Of a stretch of DNA of 64,000 bases, positions 12,301 to 22,800 are shown one piece after another. Origin of the DNA: Liolophura sinensis (lineage: Eukaryota; Mollusca; Polyplacophora; Chitonida; Chitonidae); assembly GCF_032854445.1 (NCBI RefSeq), contig NC_088295.1, forward strand, positions 84,984,644-85,048,643. The letters are read 5' to 3'. Numbering within the stretch: position 1 is the stretch's first letter; every line of letters begins with the position of its first letter. Position numbers and translations under genes: made by a program. The notes beneath the pieces were generated by a model. The model worked only from the letters and a program-made list of their open reading frames with translations. It was not told where the DNA came from and did not search any database.

Positions 12301-13908
12301 AACCATCAATAGGTGAATTAGGTCTCAAGACAAAAATGTTTTCTGATCCAATATAATGGAATTCACTTTTAAAAGATTTACTTTTATTTGATTTGATACT
12401 CGTACATGCTTTATTTGATTGAAGCCATACTCAAGAATATCCATTTTTAAGGAAGTCATATTAAGATAACGTTGTCATGTGACTGCACAGCGTGTACACT
12501 TAGCCCAATCACTCTCCATCACCCTATGCACGGTGAGACCTGTTACGTTGGCAATATTAAAAGGCAACTGTAGTTTTTATTTACCAAGATTTATTTATTT
12601 GATTGGTGTTTTACGCCATACTCAAGAATATTTCACTTTCATAACAGCGGCCAGCATTATGCTGGATGGAAACGGGGTAGAGCCTGGCCTGTAGTATTTT
12701 GAAATCTTAAGCATATAAACAAAAACTGAATCTAAAGACATCAGACATCCAGTAAAATCTTAACCATTTCAACACTAAACAAGAAAATAAAACTTCTAAA
12801 AAGTCATCGAAATTCCATTTCTTGGAAGTCAACAAGAACCTGAAGATCTAGGATGCTGAGAGTATTTAAGTGAACAAGATATAAATATAGACGAATTCAC
12901 TTAACTGTAATTTATAAACTTCAATTTATAAACTTCAAGGTACATGTAGCAATGAGTGCAAAGACTGAATAATTCACTTGCAGTTTCCATTAAAGCCTAG
13001 GACAAAGAATAACTCTGTCTTTAGGTAGACAGGCCTACTTTCTGAAATCAGTGATAATGGTTACAAACAGGAAGAATGGCCTAATCCCTGAAATCCGTGA
13101 CAATGGCTAAAACACGAGGAATGGAATACTCTCATTAGACGTTTTAAATATTAGCCCGTGAATGTAAGACACTTAAAGCGCTCAACCAGCGGATATCAGT
13201 ATCTAAATCCTCTCTTGTGAACCTGTAATTATCAGTATGAATTCTTTTATGAATCTGTAACTATCCGTATGAATTGGGCTTTAGGGGTCATTGCCCGTTC
13301 TGCATCAATTTGGTCAAGGTCAACCATGTTCAAGACTTAATAATCCAGGGTTTATTCAGTCAGAGCTTAACAAGGCATATGTGGCTCACACCCCTTACCT
13401 TTGTGCAGATGTAGATGCTGATAAAATGAGCACTCTGAACACTATTAGCCTAAATATGCATGTAACTCAGAAAACATTTGACACGAGCGTACATCAGGCA
13501 ATCATGGCACTCTACAACCACATGGAGGTAAATGTAACAGCCCAACGTGTTTTCTGATTTACATTAATATTTAAACAATAATTTACATGTGGGTACTATT
13601 ACACATTCATTTCAAATGTTTAAATAAAATAATGTATAAGCTACATGTGCACCACTCAGCAATGCATTTCACACGTAAGACATAGCTGTAGTACAGGTAG
13701 GTGGACATGAAGCCTACCGGGGTACGCCAAACACAGTTTGCAACATCAATTTTCTCTCTCTCAGTTTAATTTCACATTAATTTTATAATAATGCTGACAG
13801 ACACCAAAGTTTAACAAGTTGCAAACATGTGTCATTCATGATTTAAGCACTAAGCAGGATAAAACACTTTGGAGTGAGGTGACTTACTTTCTCTTTCAGT
13901 GGAACCAT
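3312..13908 (-). CDS. STARD3: STARD3/STARD3NL-like MENTAL-domain protein, 3' end not found
   Basis: Role known for the family: a late endosome membrane protein that binds cholesterol through the MENTAL domain and tethers endosomes to the ER by binding VAP/MOSPD2 proteins. Exons on the minus strand, in order: 13888-13908, 10497-10603, 9803-9962, 8602-8685, 8188-8265, 5099-5152, 4183-4318, 3312-3422. All introns are GT-AG and the phases agree throughout, giving about 250 aa in the window. MENTAL landmarks: VRRTFCLFVTFDL (residues 72-84), RLHHWW (142-147) and WVETWFLDFKVLPQE (195-209). Four hydrophobic segments lie at about 75-93, 128-145, 149-167 and 180-200. QYYSPVN (241-247) matches the phospho-FFAT motif (QFYSPPE in human STARD3). 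The start ATG at 13908 has G at -3 and +4 and is an inference; the open frame continues upstream. The last exon ends at a good donor in phase 1, so more coding exons follow. Without them I cannot tell STARD3 (START domain) from the shorter STARD3NL. Confidence 0.93.
3903..4030 (-). mobile_element. SINE family A, partial copy
   Basis: The sequence shows the family A tail and body (ctcaagaatatttcactta, then cagcattatggtggga, then the region up to gcagaccttccca). The tRNA-like head is absent. It sits in the intron between the STARD3-like exons 3312-3422 and 4183-4318. Confidence 0.8.
4440..4620 (-). repeat. Dispersed repeat family C, copy 1
   Basis: This stretch reads ttttgtaatttacagtaatt, then a block with acatgcagtactttctaaga. 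Similar blocks occur in the opposite orientation at 32510-32690 and 34046-34430, and in the same orientation at about 44390-45000. No coding capacity is seen. It is an unnamed interspersed repeat, found only by comparison within this window. Confidence 0.65.
5186..7215. repeat. 68-bp minisatellite, about 30 copies, in a STARD3-like intron
   Basis: The unit is 68 bp and reads taatacttgtacctcc, then a(a/c)agata(c/t)ctccacaa, then actgacattaatatcagt, then ca(g/a)ttttaaggctg. The block actgacattaatatcagt is an 18-bp near-palindrome (one mismatched pair). Variants are arranged non-randomly: the series beginning at 5741 is repeated from 6271, 530 bp later. One unit near 6260 is shortened by about 14 bp. 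The array starts only about 35 bp upstream of the acceptor side of coding exon 5099-5152, so the intron's acceptor and branch point lie next to it. There are no unique spacers, so it is not CRISPR-like. Confidence 0.95.
7460..7790. repeat. Degenerate tandem repeat, about 2.5 copies
   Basis: A block containing gcaactgtcaccctgtggtg, then agaatacacagaccaaatct and tgtcagaatcacacactgg, recurs two to three times with unit lengths of about 120-145 bp. Divergence rises toward the right end. It lies in the same STARD3-like intron as the 68-bp minisatellite. Confidence 0.7.
9300..9440. repeat. Dispersed repeat family D, copy 1
   Basis: Blocks ttctcacatg, catactcatat, tttcccaaaaagatgg and aatatctgtcccaaa follow in the same order as in 11920-12080. 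Spacing is similar, so the two are copies of one non-coding interspersed repeat. Confidence 0.65.
11008..11830. repeat. 60-bp (2 x 30) minisatellite, about 14 copies
   Basis: The 30-bp half unit reads gatgcagtatttagtgtaca, then atatacca. Two alternating half-unit types (gtgtacaata / gtgagcaata) make a 60-bp period. Because 30 is a multiple of three and the unit lacks stops in several frames, long open frames run on both strands (238 aa minus, 288 aa plus). These are artefacts: low-complexity 30-bp periodic peptides with no splice or start context. It lies in the STARD3-like intron between 10603 and 13888. Confidence 0.93.
11920..12080. repeat. Dispersed repeat family D, copy 2
   Basis: This stretch shares, in order, ttctcacatgatgagacca, catactcatat, catttccaaaaggctgg and aatatctgtcccaaa with 9300-9440. 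It is non-coding. Confidence 0.65.
12586..12692 (-). mobile_element. SINE family A, tail fragment
   Basis: The stretch starts with a tttatttatttgattggtgt tail and continues with cgccatactcaagaatattt and ggccagcattatg. The head is missing. A still smaller fragment (gccatactcaagaatatcc) lies at about 12424-12443. Confidence 0.85.
12693..13887. other. STARD3-like intron, nothing recognisable
   Basis: AT-rich intron sequence between the probable first coding exon (13888-13908) and the minisatellite. The open frame at 13291-13557 on the plus strand has no recognisable family and no splice context. Confidence 0.5.
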
Positions 13909-14170
13909 CTCTGGTTTGGCTGCCCAGTGATTACCTTTCCCTATCTTGCCGCACTTCTTGCCTGACTTGTCAATGGCATTATGCTTAGCATTACCATCGA
14001 CACAGTACTCTATATCAGCTGCTCGTTTGAGGCTGGGTGTGTTTGTCATCAACCCAACCAGGTGAGCCAGAAATGGTAGAATGATCACAGGTAGACACAT
14101 TATCCTCACAAACAGGCTAGTCTGGAGCGTTGAATCAGGGGATGCAGGTTGAAGCCTTGTCATTCTGCTC
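13888..14170 (-). other. Probable 5' exon of the STARD3-like gene (5' UTR plus first codons)
   Basis: The exon ends at a strong donor (AAA followed by gtaagt, complement of 13883-13888) in the right phase for exon 10497-10603. A possible acceptor (ataatttag) precedes 14170. I place the start codon at 13908, giving MVPLKEK as the N-terminus, because of its strong Kozak context and because human STARD3NL has a similarly short N-terminus before its MENTAL domain. The frame is open upstream to 14163, with a hydrophobic stretch near the start, so a longer N-terminus cannot be excluded. No known motif is seen in that upstream part. Confidence 0.5.
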
Positions 14171-14381
14171 CTAAATTATCAAGCTCACTTCACAAGTTTA
14201 ATAGAGCTTTTCTAATGAGGCCCCGTGTGTTTATAGTGCACACATCCTTATTTGGCCCTTTCAAATCTCCTGGAGCTGGGCCATTAACAGGTAGGCCTAT
14301 GTGCATCCATTTTGTTCAAAATCATTCATCGTAAACTAGTACTGCAGTATATGCAGTGATATATATAACTTCATAAATGCC

Positions 14382-14458
14382 AGCCTACATATATACAAGT
14401 AAACATCAGCCTACATATAGACAGGTAAAGGTCAGCCTACATATATGCAGGTAAACTT
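14382..14458. repeat. About 28-bp tandem repeat, 3 copies
   Basis: The unit cagcctacatatatacaagt followed by aaacat is repeated three times with small changes (tatagacagg, tatatgcagg). Confidence 0.8.
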
Positions 14459-14929
14459 ATGCATGTACATGTACCAGCCAATTTCAAAGTCAACAATCCT
14501 TCAAATGTCTTGTCATAATCAAGGAGACAGGTTTGCTTATTCAGGGACTTCGATGAAACAGCTGATAGTAATCAAACAGTTACAGCCCTCATTACACAAA
14601 TATATCCACTTTGAAAAAAAAAAAAAAGATGACATCAAAATTCCCATCGGTACATGTACTCTTCCATTCCTGTCAGATATTCTTAAAACATTCAAGTGAC
14701 ACTTCAGTTGTTCAACCTTGTATAAAGCTTTACAGCAGACAGTATTCACAAGAACGTAAGTGGAATATGAACATATAAGACCTAATGCACCTGCACCCCA
14801 TCTATACAGGTAGGCCTATAAGCTTTACACTGACCAAACTTCCACACAGGAATCAGGAATAAATGTGAGACAGGTGTGGGGACATGGGAGCAGGGTGGGC
14901 CTTTAGACATCATACACACAATGATAAAA

Positions 14930-14969
14930 GGGGGAGGGGGAGGGGGAGGGGGAGGGGGAGGGGGGGGGC
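14930..14969 (+). repeat. (GGGGGA)n tract
   Basis: Six runs of four or more G separated by single A, ending in a run of nine G. It could form G-quadruplexes on the plus strand, which is the non-template strand relative to the minus-strand gene's C-rich transcript. Such tracts are also prone to sequencing errors. Confidence 0.9.
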
Positions 14970-17900
14970 ACCAGAGAACAGCATGGAATAACATGGTGTA
15001 CACTGGATGGCTTTTAGATGGCCTTACATGACAGGTACTATGTTCAAACAAACTGACAACTGAACATCTGTTGCCTGGATGGGAGGTGCAGCAGGAACTT
15101 ATGAAAACATTTGGCTGCTACCCTCTGTCATTTTGTAATACTTGTACATACTGAACTTAACATGTCCATGGGTTTACACACTGTGATATGTCTGATAAAT
15201 GCTGCATCATTAAACTACTGGCACGACAAAAACTTGTTCAAAATCAATGGTGTATCCATGTTATGTATTATGCTGGATGCGATTCCACACAACCATTTTT
15301 GACTTCAGTAAAGATTTTAGCAGTTGTTTTAGGACCTCAGAAATTCAAATCTAGAACACATGATAAATGTGATCTGAAGACAAATGCAGGGCATCCAACT
15401 TTCATCTTTCAGTAACCAAACATTTAACTCCGTGACACGGTTCTGAAAGTTTTGCTCATGTCAAAAATAACTTTCGGGAATTGGTCCCTTGCCCCAACTT
15501 AGCTACCACTAGTTTTTAATTTTAGTTTCTAAAAATGTACGTGGGCCAAAAAATCTTTTTTTGTTCAGTGAATGTTGATATGACTAAAATTCTACAGATT
15601 AAGCCAAGAGTTTAATCAATTTTTAACTTTTTGTTAATACAACTTTTATTTTATTTTTTTTTTCTTGACAACTTAAGGTATCAGTACGTTGGGGTAACCA
15701 GTAATAATACTGAATACTGTAATTTTTCATCACACAAATATATCTGGATACAATGTTTTGGGCACAGCACAAAAACAGACACTGAGTGGTCATCAAAATA
15801 CAGTAATAGGAATTGCAGTTCATAGAGTCCTTATTTGATTTATTGATTCTGCTTTTTTTTTTCTTTAAATCATGACACTTACATTTTCTGGTCGAAAACA
15901 AAGACTGTGCTGGTTGAACTTGCTCAATCTTTTTCTTTTCCATACTTGGTGTACATTACATTTTGCCTTTTACAACATGTTTTTGCTCAATTCCAACAGC
16001 TTACCTTTTGTGGTTTGATAGGTTTCAGTGGAATCGCTGGCATGTTTATATCTGTGATGGTTATCTCACAGGTGATGTTTTATGAATCCAATCAACGAGG
16101 TCAGAATACAGGCCAGTGCTGCTGCTCACATATTCAGGTGTTACATGTCCTCAGGTAATAGGTAAATCCTTCATGCTATCAGGCAGCGTACAAAGTAACT
16201 CACTCAGACACCTCAATATCTCATTGAATGTAGCTCATCTACAAGCGGTAACCTCACAAAGAATATCACTGCAGCAGTGATTTCATCCCCAGTTAATGAT
16301 GAAGGAACTAGTCGAACAGCAATCTGATCAGTCAATTACCTACTTTGGAGAAAATCATACATGTATGTCCTGGTTGCAGTTTTACAGATAGGACTTTTAC
16401 CGTACTGTCCAACTGCTAGTTCTTATGGCTGCTTTACATGTACTCTAAATACCTGTGGAGACTCAGTCTGTACTGACATAGAGGGGCAACCATGCCTGAC
16501 CATCAGCAGTCAGAGCAGAAAGCCATGCAGTTACAGTTGTGCCCACTCAACCAACAAGTCAGCACACTATACATGTGCAGACAGAATGTTTTCAGGGAAA
16601 ATATTTATTTTTTAAATAATGACATACTGCAAGCCTACATTCATATATTACATGTACATGCTATATGCTACAGGACATACTACACCTGCAGTCTGTGGAT
16701 TATTTGTATTTTGGCTCACAGTGACACAAACTGATTAATTTTGGATTTATGCTGGCTACAATTATCTGTGATGATATAAATGTTTGAAGCAGGAAGTACA
16801 CTTAAGGAAGTACAGTACCCAAATTTCTAAATGTAGCTTGATAGTACTTTCTTTTAGTTCATCACCTGTGTTCGATCTTCATTACTGCTTTATTACATAT
16901 GGGCCTACATGTCCCTTAGCATGCCTACTCAACTGAAAAGCCCTATATATCATATACATGCTCAGTTTGTCAGGCAAAACTTGCACCTTGCAGGATGGGG
17001 TCTGATGCCTGACAATGTCCCTTTAAGACTGCTGATTTCATAATATCACTTGACACATATGCAGTGGTGAATATCATGAATGACTCAAAAACATGTTTCA
17101 AGCAGTTCACAAAGACGTGCAATTACATTGGAAAAACAAATACAAAAACAAAAAAAAAAAAAAACAAACAAAAAAAACAAGATAGCAAGAATTAACCAGA
17201 AACCAAGGCTACATGTAATATACTAACACACACTTTGGACTGGAACCCAATCTAATCAAGCTATAAGTAATCAACAATCAATTTGATGAAAGAAATATAA
17301 CTTAAGCAGGAAATTTGTCAAGTGACTTGTTCGTTACCACTGCAAATTTGACAAGTTACAAATGTTGCATGTTTGTGTGATATAAATAATCAAAAACACA
17401 TGTCCAACAGTACGCAAGCCAGTACCAAAACTAGATGTTTACTCAAAGAATCATTGACCAAAGTTGATTTCTTTAACCACTGAGTCAGCAGGGTTAAACT
17501 GACATTTGTCATATTAAAAACATACATGCAGCAAGTTTTCAGGTGAACTCAATTTACACTTGAACACATATATTCCTATTTATATAGTAGATACTGAGAA
17601 ATTGGCAATCTGTCAGGGCTGGGTCGTATCTAGAGCCATTTTAGTTTTCGAAAACGTTTGGACTCCCAAACTGTTTGGCGCCAACTACATGTAATCAAGC
17701 TGTATTAAAACTAACAAGTACACGTATATATGATTGTTTACCAATAAAAAGTTTTCCTGCAAATCTCTTTCATTCACAGACTGAGAAGCTCCCAGAAAGT
17801 GTCATTTTGTTGCATTTCATAAAATTTGTTAATGCAGGCTGTCACACTGTGACCATTAAAGTTTGGGGTCAGAACCTTCAACTTTTTCTGGATACGGCCC

Positions 17901-18852
17901 TGACAGCTGTGACACATGAGTCTGCTATATCTATAAGTACATGTGGATCTACAAATAGATTAAAACTCCAAATGTACCGATACGGTAAACAACTAGCATG
18001 ACTCAAGATGTAGCTTAGACACAAAGTCATACTTACAGCTGTGGGCACCATAGGGGAAAAACATGGATACCATATGGCAATCACAAAAACGGATAAATGG
18101 TAGGAGCAATAAATCGTCATCTCTTTATCTACAGTATGTATCCAGCTAGACTTAAAACTGCATATGCAAAGCAATTAGAGATGGAACCTGGACACAAACT
18201 GATACATGAAACTATTTATATTGCAGGTATAAACTATAGTGAAAAGGCAATCTGGTTACCAAGCTGACTACAGACATGGCAACAGCTGAGGCATAATGCA
18301 TGACACCATTGCCTCTGTATTTATGTATCCATCAAATATTGAAAGTGGCATTTAATACACAAAAACAACCTGACATGGATATGGAAAGACAAACACTAAA
18401 TATCTTGAAACTGAATGTGCAGTTGTTTAAGTAAGAGATGATACATATATAATAAGACTTCAGACATTAAAACATAATGTAACTCGATTCATAAGGTTAG
18501 AGACAAAGGAGGGCTACATCTTGTGTGTAGAGGGCATGTATGATCAGCTGACAGCTGACAATGAAACAACAACAACTATCACTTCTTTATCGCGGTTGAT
18601 GTCTTTACAGCTTCGGTTCGACCCAGTTAAATATATGTACAGCACTGATCTTTACTAAAATTACCGGACAGGAATGAATTGGGAGAGTTTGTCTAAGTTA
18701 TTCCAACAATAACCAAACTGAAATGTGAATACTGGAAAAAACAGCAAGAACCTTTATCTTCTCAGTCTCACTGCCAGCCATCCTTCCAGACCCAGTACTA
18801 AAACCCGACAACCAAAGGTGATTCTTCACATATCTCGGTAATGTACACTTAC

Positions 18853-18960
18853 CACATTGATGGACATAATCAACAATATGAGGGTGCAATCATGTGACTT
18901 TTCCTGAGCAATCAACAGGGATATGTCGATAATAACAGTTCAGAGTCCAAGGGAAGTTGG
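18853..18960 (-). other. Candidate first (5' UTR) exon of the STARD3-like gene
   Basis: A strong donor on the minus strand (catcaatgtg followed by gtaagtgtac, complement of 18848-18853) lies at the edge of the CpG-richer region shared with UBXN4. No start codon leading into the MENTAL frame is needed here if it is a non-coding leader. The transcription start is not visible; the right-hand end given is a guess. Confidence 0.35.
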
Positions 18961-19830
18961 ACGTCTCAAACATTGAGGTTTCAGGTGATGAGACGTAGTT
19001 ACCTCCCTTGTTTCAGTGTTTGGTCTCTGCCACGCAGAAATGATTTGCGAAGAAGCACCCATAGACGTTATTTCCATAAATCCTGAAGCAATGCACAGGA
19101 AATATGTATTAAGATGCCACGGAACACATAAATTGAGGTTAATAATAACACACGTGTCCATAAAAGTCGATCCAAATGAAATAATTTGCCTCGCATGTCA
19201 CCACCACCTGCACAGGACCCGACACGGCCTGGGACAGATCACGATCATGCAGCTGTATCTAGGGTCAACAAAGAAAGTTTCGCTTGTATAAACCAAAATT
19301 GAAATTAGTAAAGTCGCGTTCGTTATTTCACAGCTTGTAAGTAATTTGTTTTCACCTCCTATCACGTGAAAATAATCCAAACCCTGTCATCTAAGTCTAC
19401 CACAGAATGACAGGGATTATTTCATAACCTTGACATTCAAGACGAGGTAGCCGACAGGCATTGTTGTTCCGGGTTCAAAGGTCAACGCTTCGACACGATC
19501 GCGGAAAAGGTGATTCTGTCAGATGCTGACGTGTTTTATCGCTGTGAATACAATTTTATCTGATCAAGAAATTGAAATGGTACCACATCACTGGTATTGT
19601 TGGATTAATTTTCTACAATCTTGTTAGTCTAATGAAATGATGACGAATTTGTATTTGTGTAAAGTTGTAATGAAACCTTTATCACGAAAAATGGCTCCTG
19701 TATAATAGCGTAATACTTCATACATTGATACGATTATTCCTATCTTTTCCACGTGGTTTCGCCAGATTTTATCTTTTGGTGGTATTTCAGATCAAACTTT
19801 AAGTGATCTTGACGTATAACCACATAAAGA
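18961..19830. promoter_or_regulatory. Putative bidirectional promoter of STARD3-like (minus) and UBXN4 (plus)
   Basis: The region lies between the candidate 5' end of the minus-strand STARD3-like gene and the UBXN4 start codon. CpG dinucleotides are clearly denser here than in the surrounding AT-rich introns, especially at 19390-19530 (ccgacagg, ttccggg, gacacgatcgcgg). Sites seen: CACGTG E-box at about 19364, a DR1-like GGTTCAAAGGTCA at 19472-19484, and TGACGT half sites at about 19526 and 19810. Promoter function is inferred from position and base composition; no TATA box was convincing. Confidence 0.5.
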
Positions 19831-22800
19831 ATGAGGTGGTTTGAAGGATCGATCCCAGATGCCATTCAGTTGGCAAAATCGAAAGGATCAGTCTTCATTG
19901 TGTACATTGCTGGTAAGTGATATTCTCACTAAAAACTAATCTTCACTGTTAAAAATAGTTTGGTTTACCGCTGCTAAGGTCAGCTATCGAAAAAAAAATG
20001 TAAGAAAATATATAAAGGTTGTCGCATAATTCTCGGGCTAGCCACTGCTACCATCTGGTTCGTCTGATAGGAATTGGACATCCATGGCATGATGGTAGTA
20101 CCCGTGGAGAATTTGGCATGGTTTTGCAGTCCACAGGGTTTAAATTTTTATAGCCAAGTCAAGTGATGCCGTCTGGGACAGTAAAAACTATGCAGTCAGA
20201 TAAGTGTTTTGTGAATGGCAGTGATGAGAACAGTGTAAGTAACAATTGGACTAATCTTTTATGCTGTGAAAAAGTATGACTGGCAAAAGTAAGTCATAGA
20301 GAGCTGGTCCAAAAAGTCTGTATCTTTTTAGCCATGTATCCCGCATTTAGCTAGTGCTGTCATAAACCATGCATGGGCATGGAATAATCTCAAAAAAATT
20401 GGTTGTAAACATATATGAATTGTCTCCTGTGATCAGTGTTGTACACTTATAGATGCCTCACATGTGAAATGTATTTGACATCATTTAGAAACACACATAG
20501 CACAACATGTTAGTTATAAATTATTTTACAAGTGTATTTCTGAAGTTATGAATGTTTTCATGATGCAAAGTCATCTTTGTGGTGACCTGGGCTCAATTTA
20601 TCATTTTTATTTTGAACTCTTCAAAACTTTTAGCTCTTATTTTGACCTCTAGACTGGATGAACCATTCTTAATTGTGATTGACAGTGTTGTATTGGACTA
20701 CAGTGATGTTCATGTATGGGAGTACATATACCTGCCTGAGTAAAATTACTATATGTTGTTTATTACAGGTGAAGATGAGGAGTCTAAGAAGATGGAGGCT
20801 GTATTGAAAGACAGTCAAATTGTGCAGACATGTGAATCTGCTGAATGCGTGGCAATTAGGCTGATGTCCAATAGGTAATTTATAGTTGACATAGATCATG
20901 TTCTTAGAAGTGAAGCAGTGCCTTTCAGGCATGCATACAAAAACATAGAACATAGGTGCTTGTTTGTGTAGAAGGGTTTCACCATTATTGTAGCCATTAA
21001 TGTGCCTGTTCACTAGTGACAGAATTTATAACCAATTAGCAGATCAAATGAAATACTGTATTTAGCTTTTTTATGTGATGCATTTTGCTTGTTTCAGGCT
21101 GATTCATCCGACTTTTAGTAGCATGCATGCAACTTTCCTTATAATACATTGACATGTAGTACAGAGCTTTTTTTTTGTTTTTTTGTTTTACGCCGTACTC
21201 AAGAATATTTAACTTATATGACGGCGGCCAGCATTATGGTGAGCGGAAACCGGGCAGAGCCTGGGGGGAATACAGGGCTTCTGCCTTGTACCATTATATG
21301 GACCCTGTTAAATATATTATTTTAATGACTGTTACCATTAATCAATTGGGCACATTCAGGTGATCTGATTATGCTCACCCTAATTTCTAAACCTTTTCAC
21401 ATATGAAAGAGCAGCTTTCTGTGCAATTCATGCACATTTTCAATTTGATGTTTGGGACAAAACTACATTGGCTGGATTGGCCAGTTTCAGGGCTTCACAA
21501 AAAATATAACATTATGTCGTCATAATATGCTTGATTAAACACCTTTGCAAACCCGTGAAAAGGTTGAAGAGTTACAGTACCATATTACAGTTTACTCAAG
21601 GGTGTCATAACAAAAGTGTACATGTAATCTAGAGAATTCATTAATTTCTGAACTAGTATATTGATACTCTATATGTTATGAAGTGATAACTGAAGAGTTT
21701 TTATTATGTTGATGAAGAGGGACAATCTTAATAGTATGGTCTTTTCATGTTTGACACATGCCATAAGATGATAGACAAAGTATTAGTTTAATTTTGTCTT
21801 CAGCAACAAAAATGATGTTAGTTAGGCAGCATGAAAATAATGAATACTATGTGTACATGTACACATGAACTGAACAGTGATATTTTTTCATGTCATGTTC
21901 GTTCTAGTTAATTTTTCGTGTACAAACTTGCTTATGGATGTATGACCAACTGTTTCTTTGTTTTCTAGTGAGGCCTGTGGACAGTTTTCTATGTTTTGTA
22001 TCCTTTGTACACATGAACATGGATTTACAACGGCTATCAGAAAATGGTGAATCTCCCATCAATGATCAAAAAATGGAAAACAGGGACTGGACATTCAACA
22101 AATCAGCATACCTGTAGACCTGTATAGAACTCCAACAAGTGTTCAGTCTTAAAGTCTGTATTCTAGGTTCAAAGGGCGATAACTCTGGAAATATTAGATG
22201 TGGCACAACCTAAATACATGTATAACATGCATATCCTCACATGTCATGTCTACAAAGTTTCATCGAAATCCAATTCAAACTCTATGAGGAGATGCATTCA
22301 AGTGGTAATCATTAGGGAGACACAGAAAACCTGTTCACCACATGTATATACCTCACATATGTAAATAATATATCAGTGGGATAGAAGTGGTCTAATGACT
22401 GTATCTAGCTACAGAACTTTTGGTACCCCTGTCGGTAACCTCTTTTTACCAAAGTCAAATAGCACACCTGTAAAGCCCTATATTAAAGAGCTACATGTAA
22501 TTGTATCTTTGTTCCGGAAAATGATATGTGCATGATATATATTGTCCATATGGTTTGCTCTGGCAATGTTTTTGTAATTTTCTCCTTAACTGTAGATGAA
22601 AAGATCCTGTTGTTGTTGTTCCTTCTGTGTTTTTGATTGGTAACAATGGTATTCCATTAGAGGTGACTGGTGGGGCTGTATCAGCCAAGGATTTCCGTGT
22701 TAAGGTGGAGTCAGCAGTTCAGGTGGGTGAGGCTTTATCTTGTCATTATTACATGTCCAACCTGGTTGGTGAAGCCAGGTTTTAGTTTTCTGTGGATAGT

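Larger units (their letters stand above)
14171..18852. other. Probable 5' intron of the STARD3-like gene, no coding exon seen
   Basis: About 4.7 kb of AT-rich sequence. It contains small repeats listed separately, an A-rich patch at about 17140-17180 and scattered TACATGTA palindromes. Several short open frames (for example 15907-16158 and 17675-18001 plus, 17878-18174 minus) have no recognisable homology. A donor-like site (complement of 18032-18037) lacks a convincing acceptor. Confidence 0.5.

Noticed and set aside
15907-16158. Hydrophobic plus-strand frame as a small membrane protein
   Set aside because: AT-rich sequence often gives hydrophobic frames; there is no homology, promoter or splice support.
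17878-18174. Minus-strand 98-codon hydrophobic frame as an upstream coding exon of the STARD3-like gene
   Set aside because: It has a good donor, but no convincing acceptor and no similarity to the family's N-terminus; at best it is an untranslated leader.
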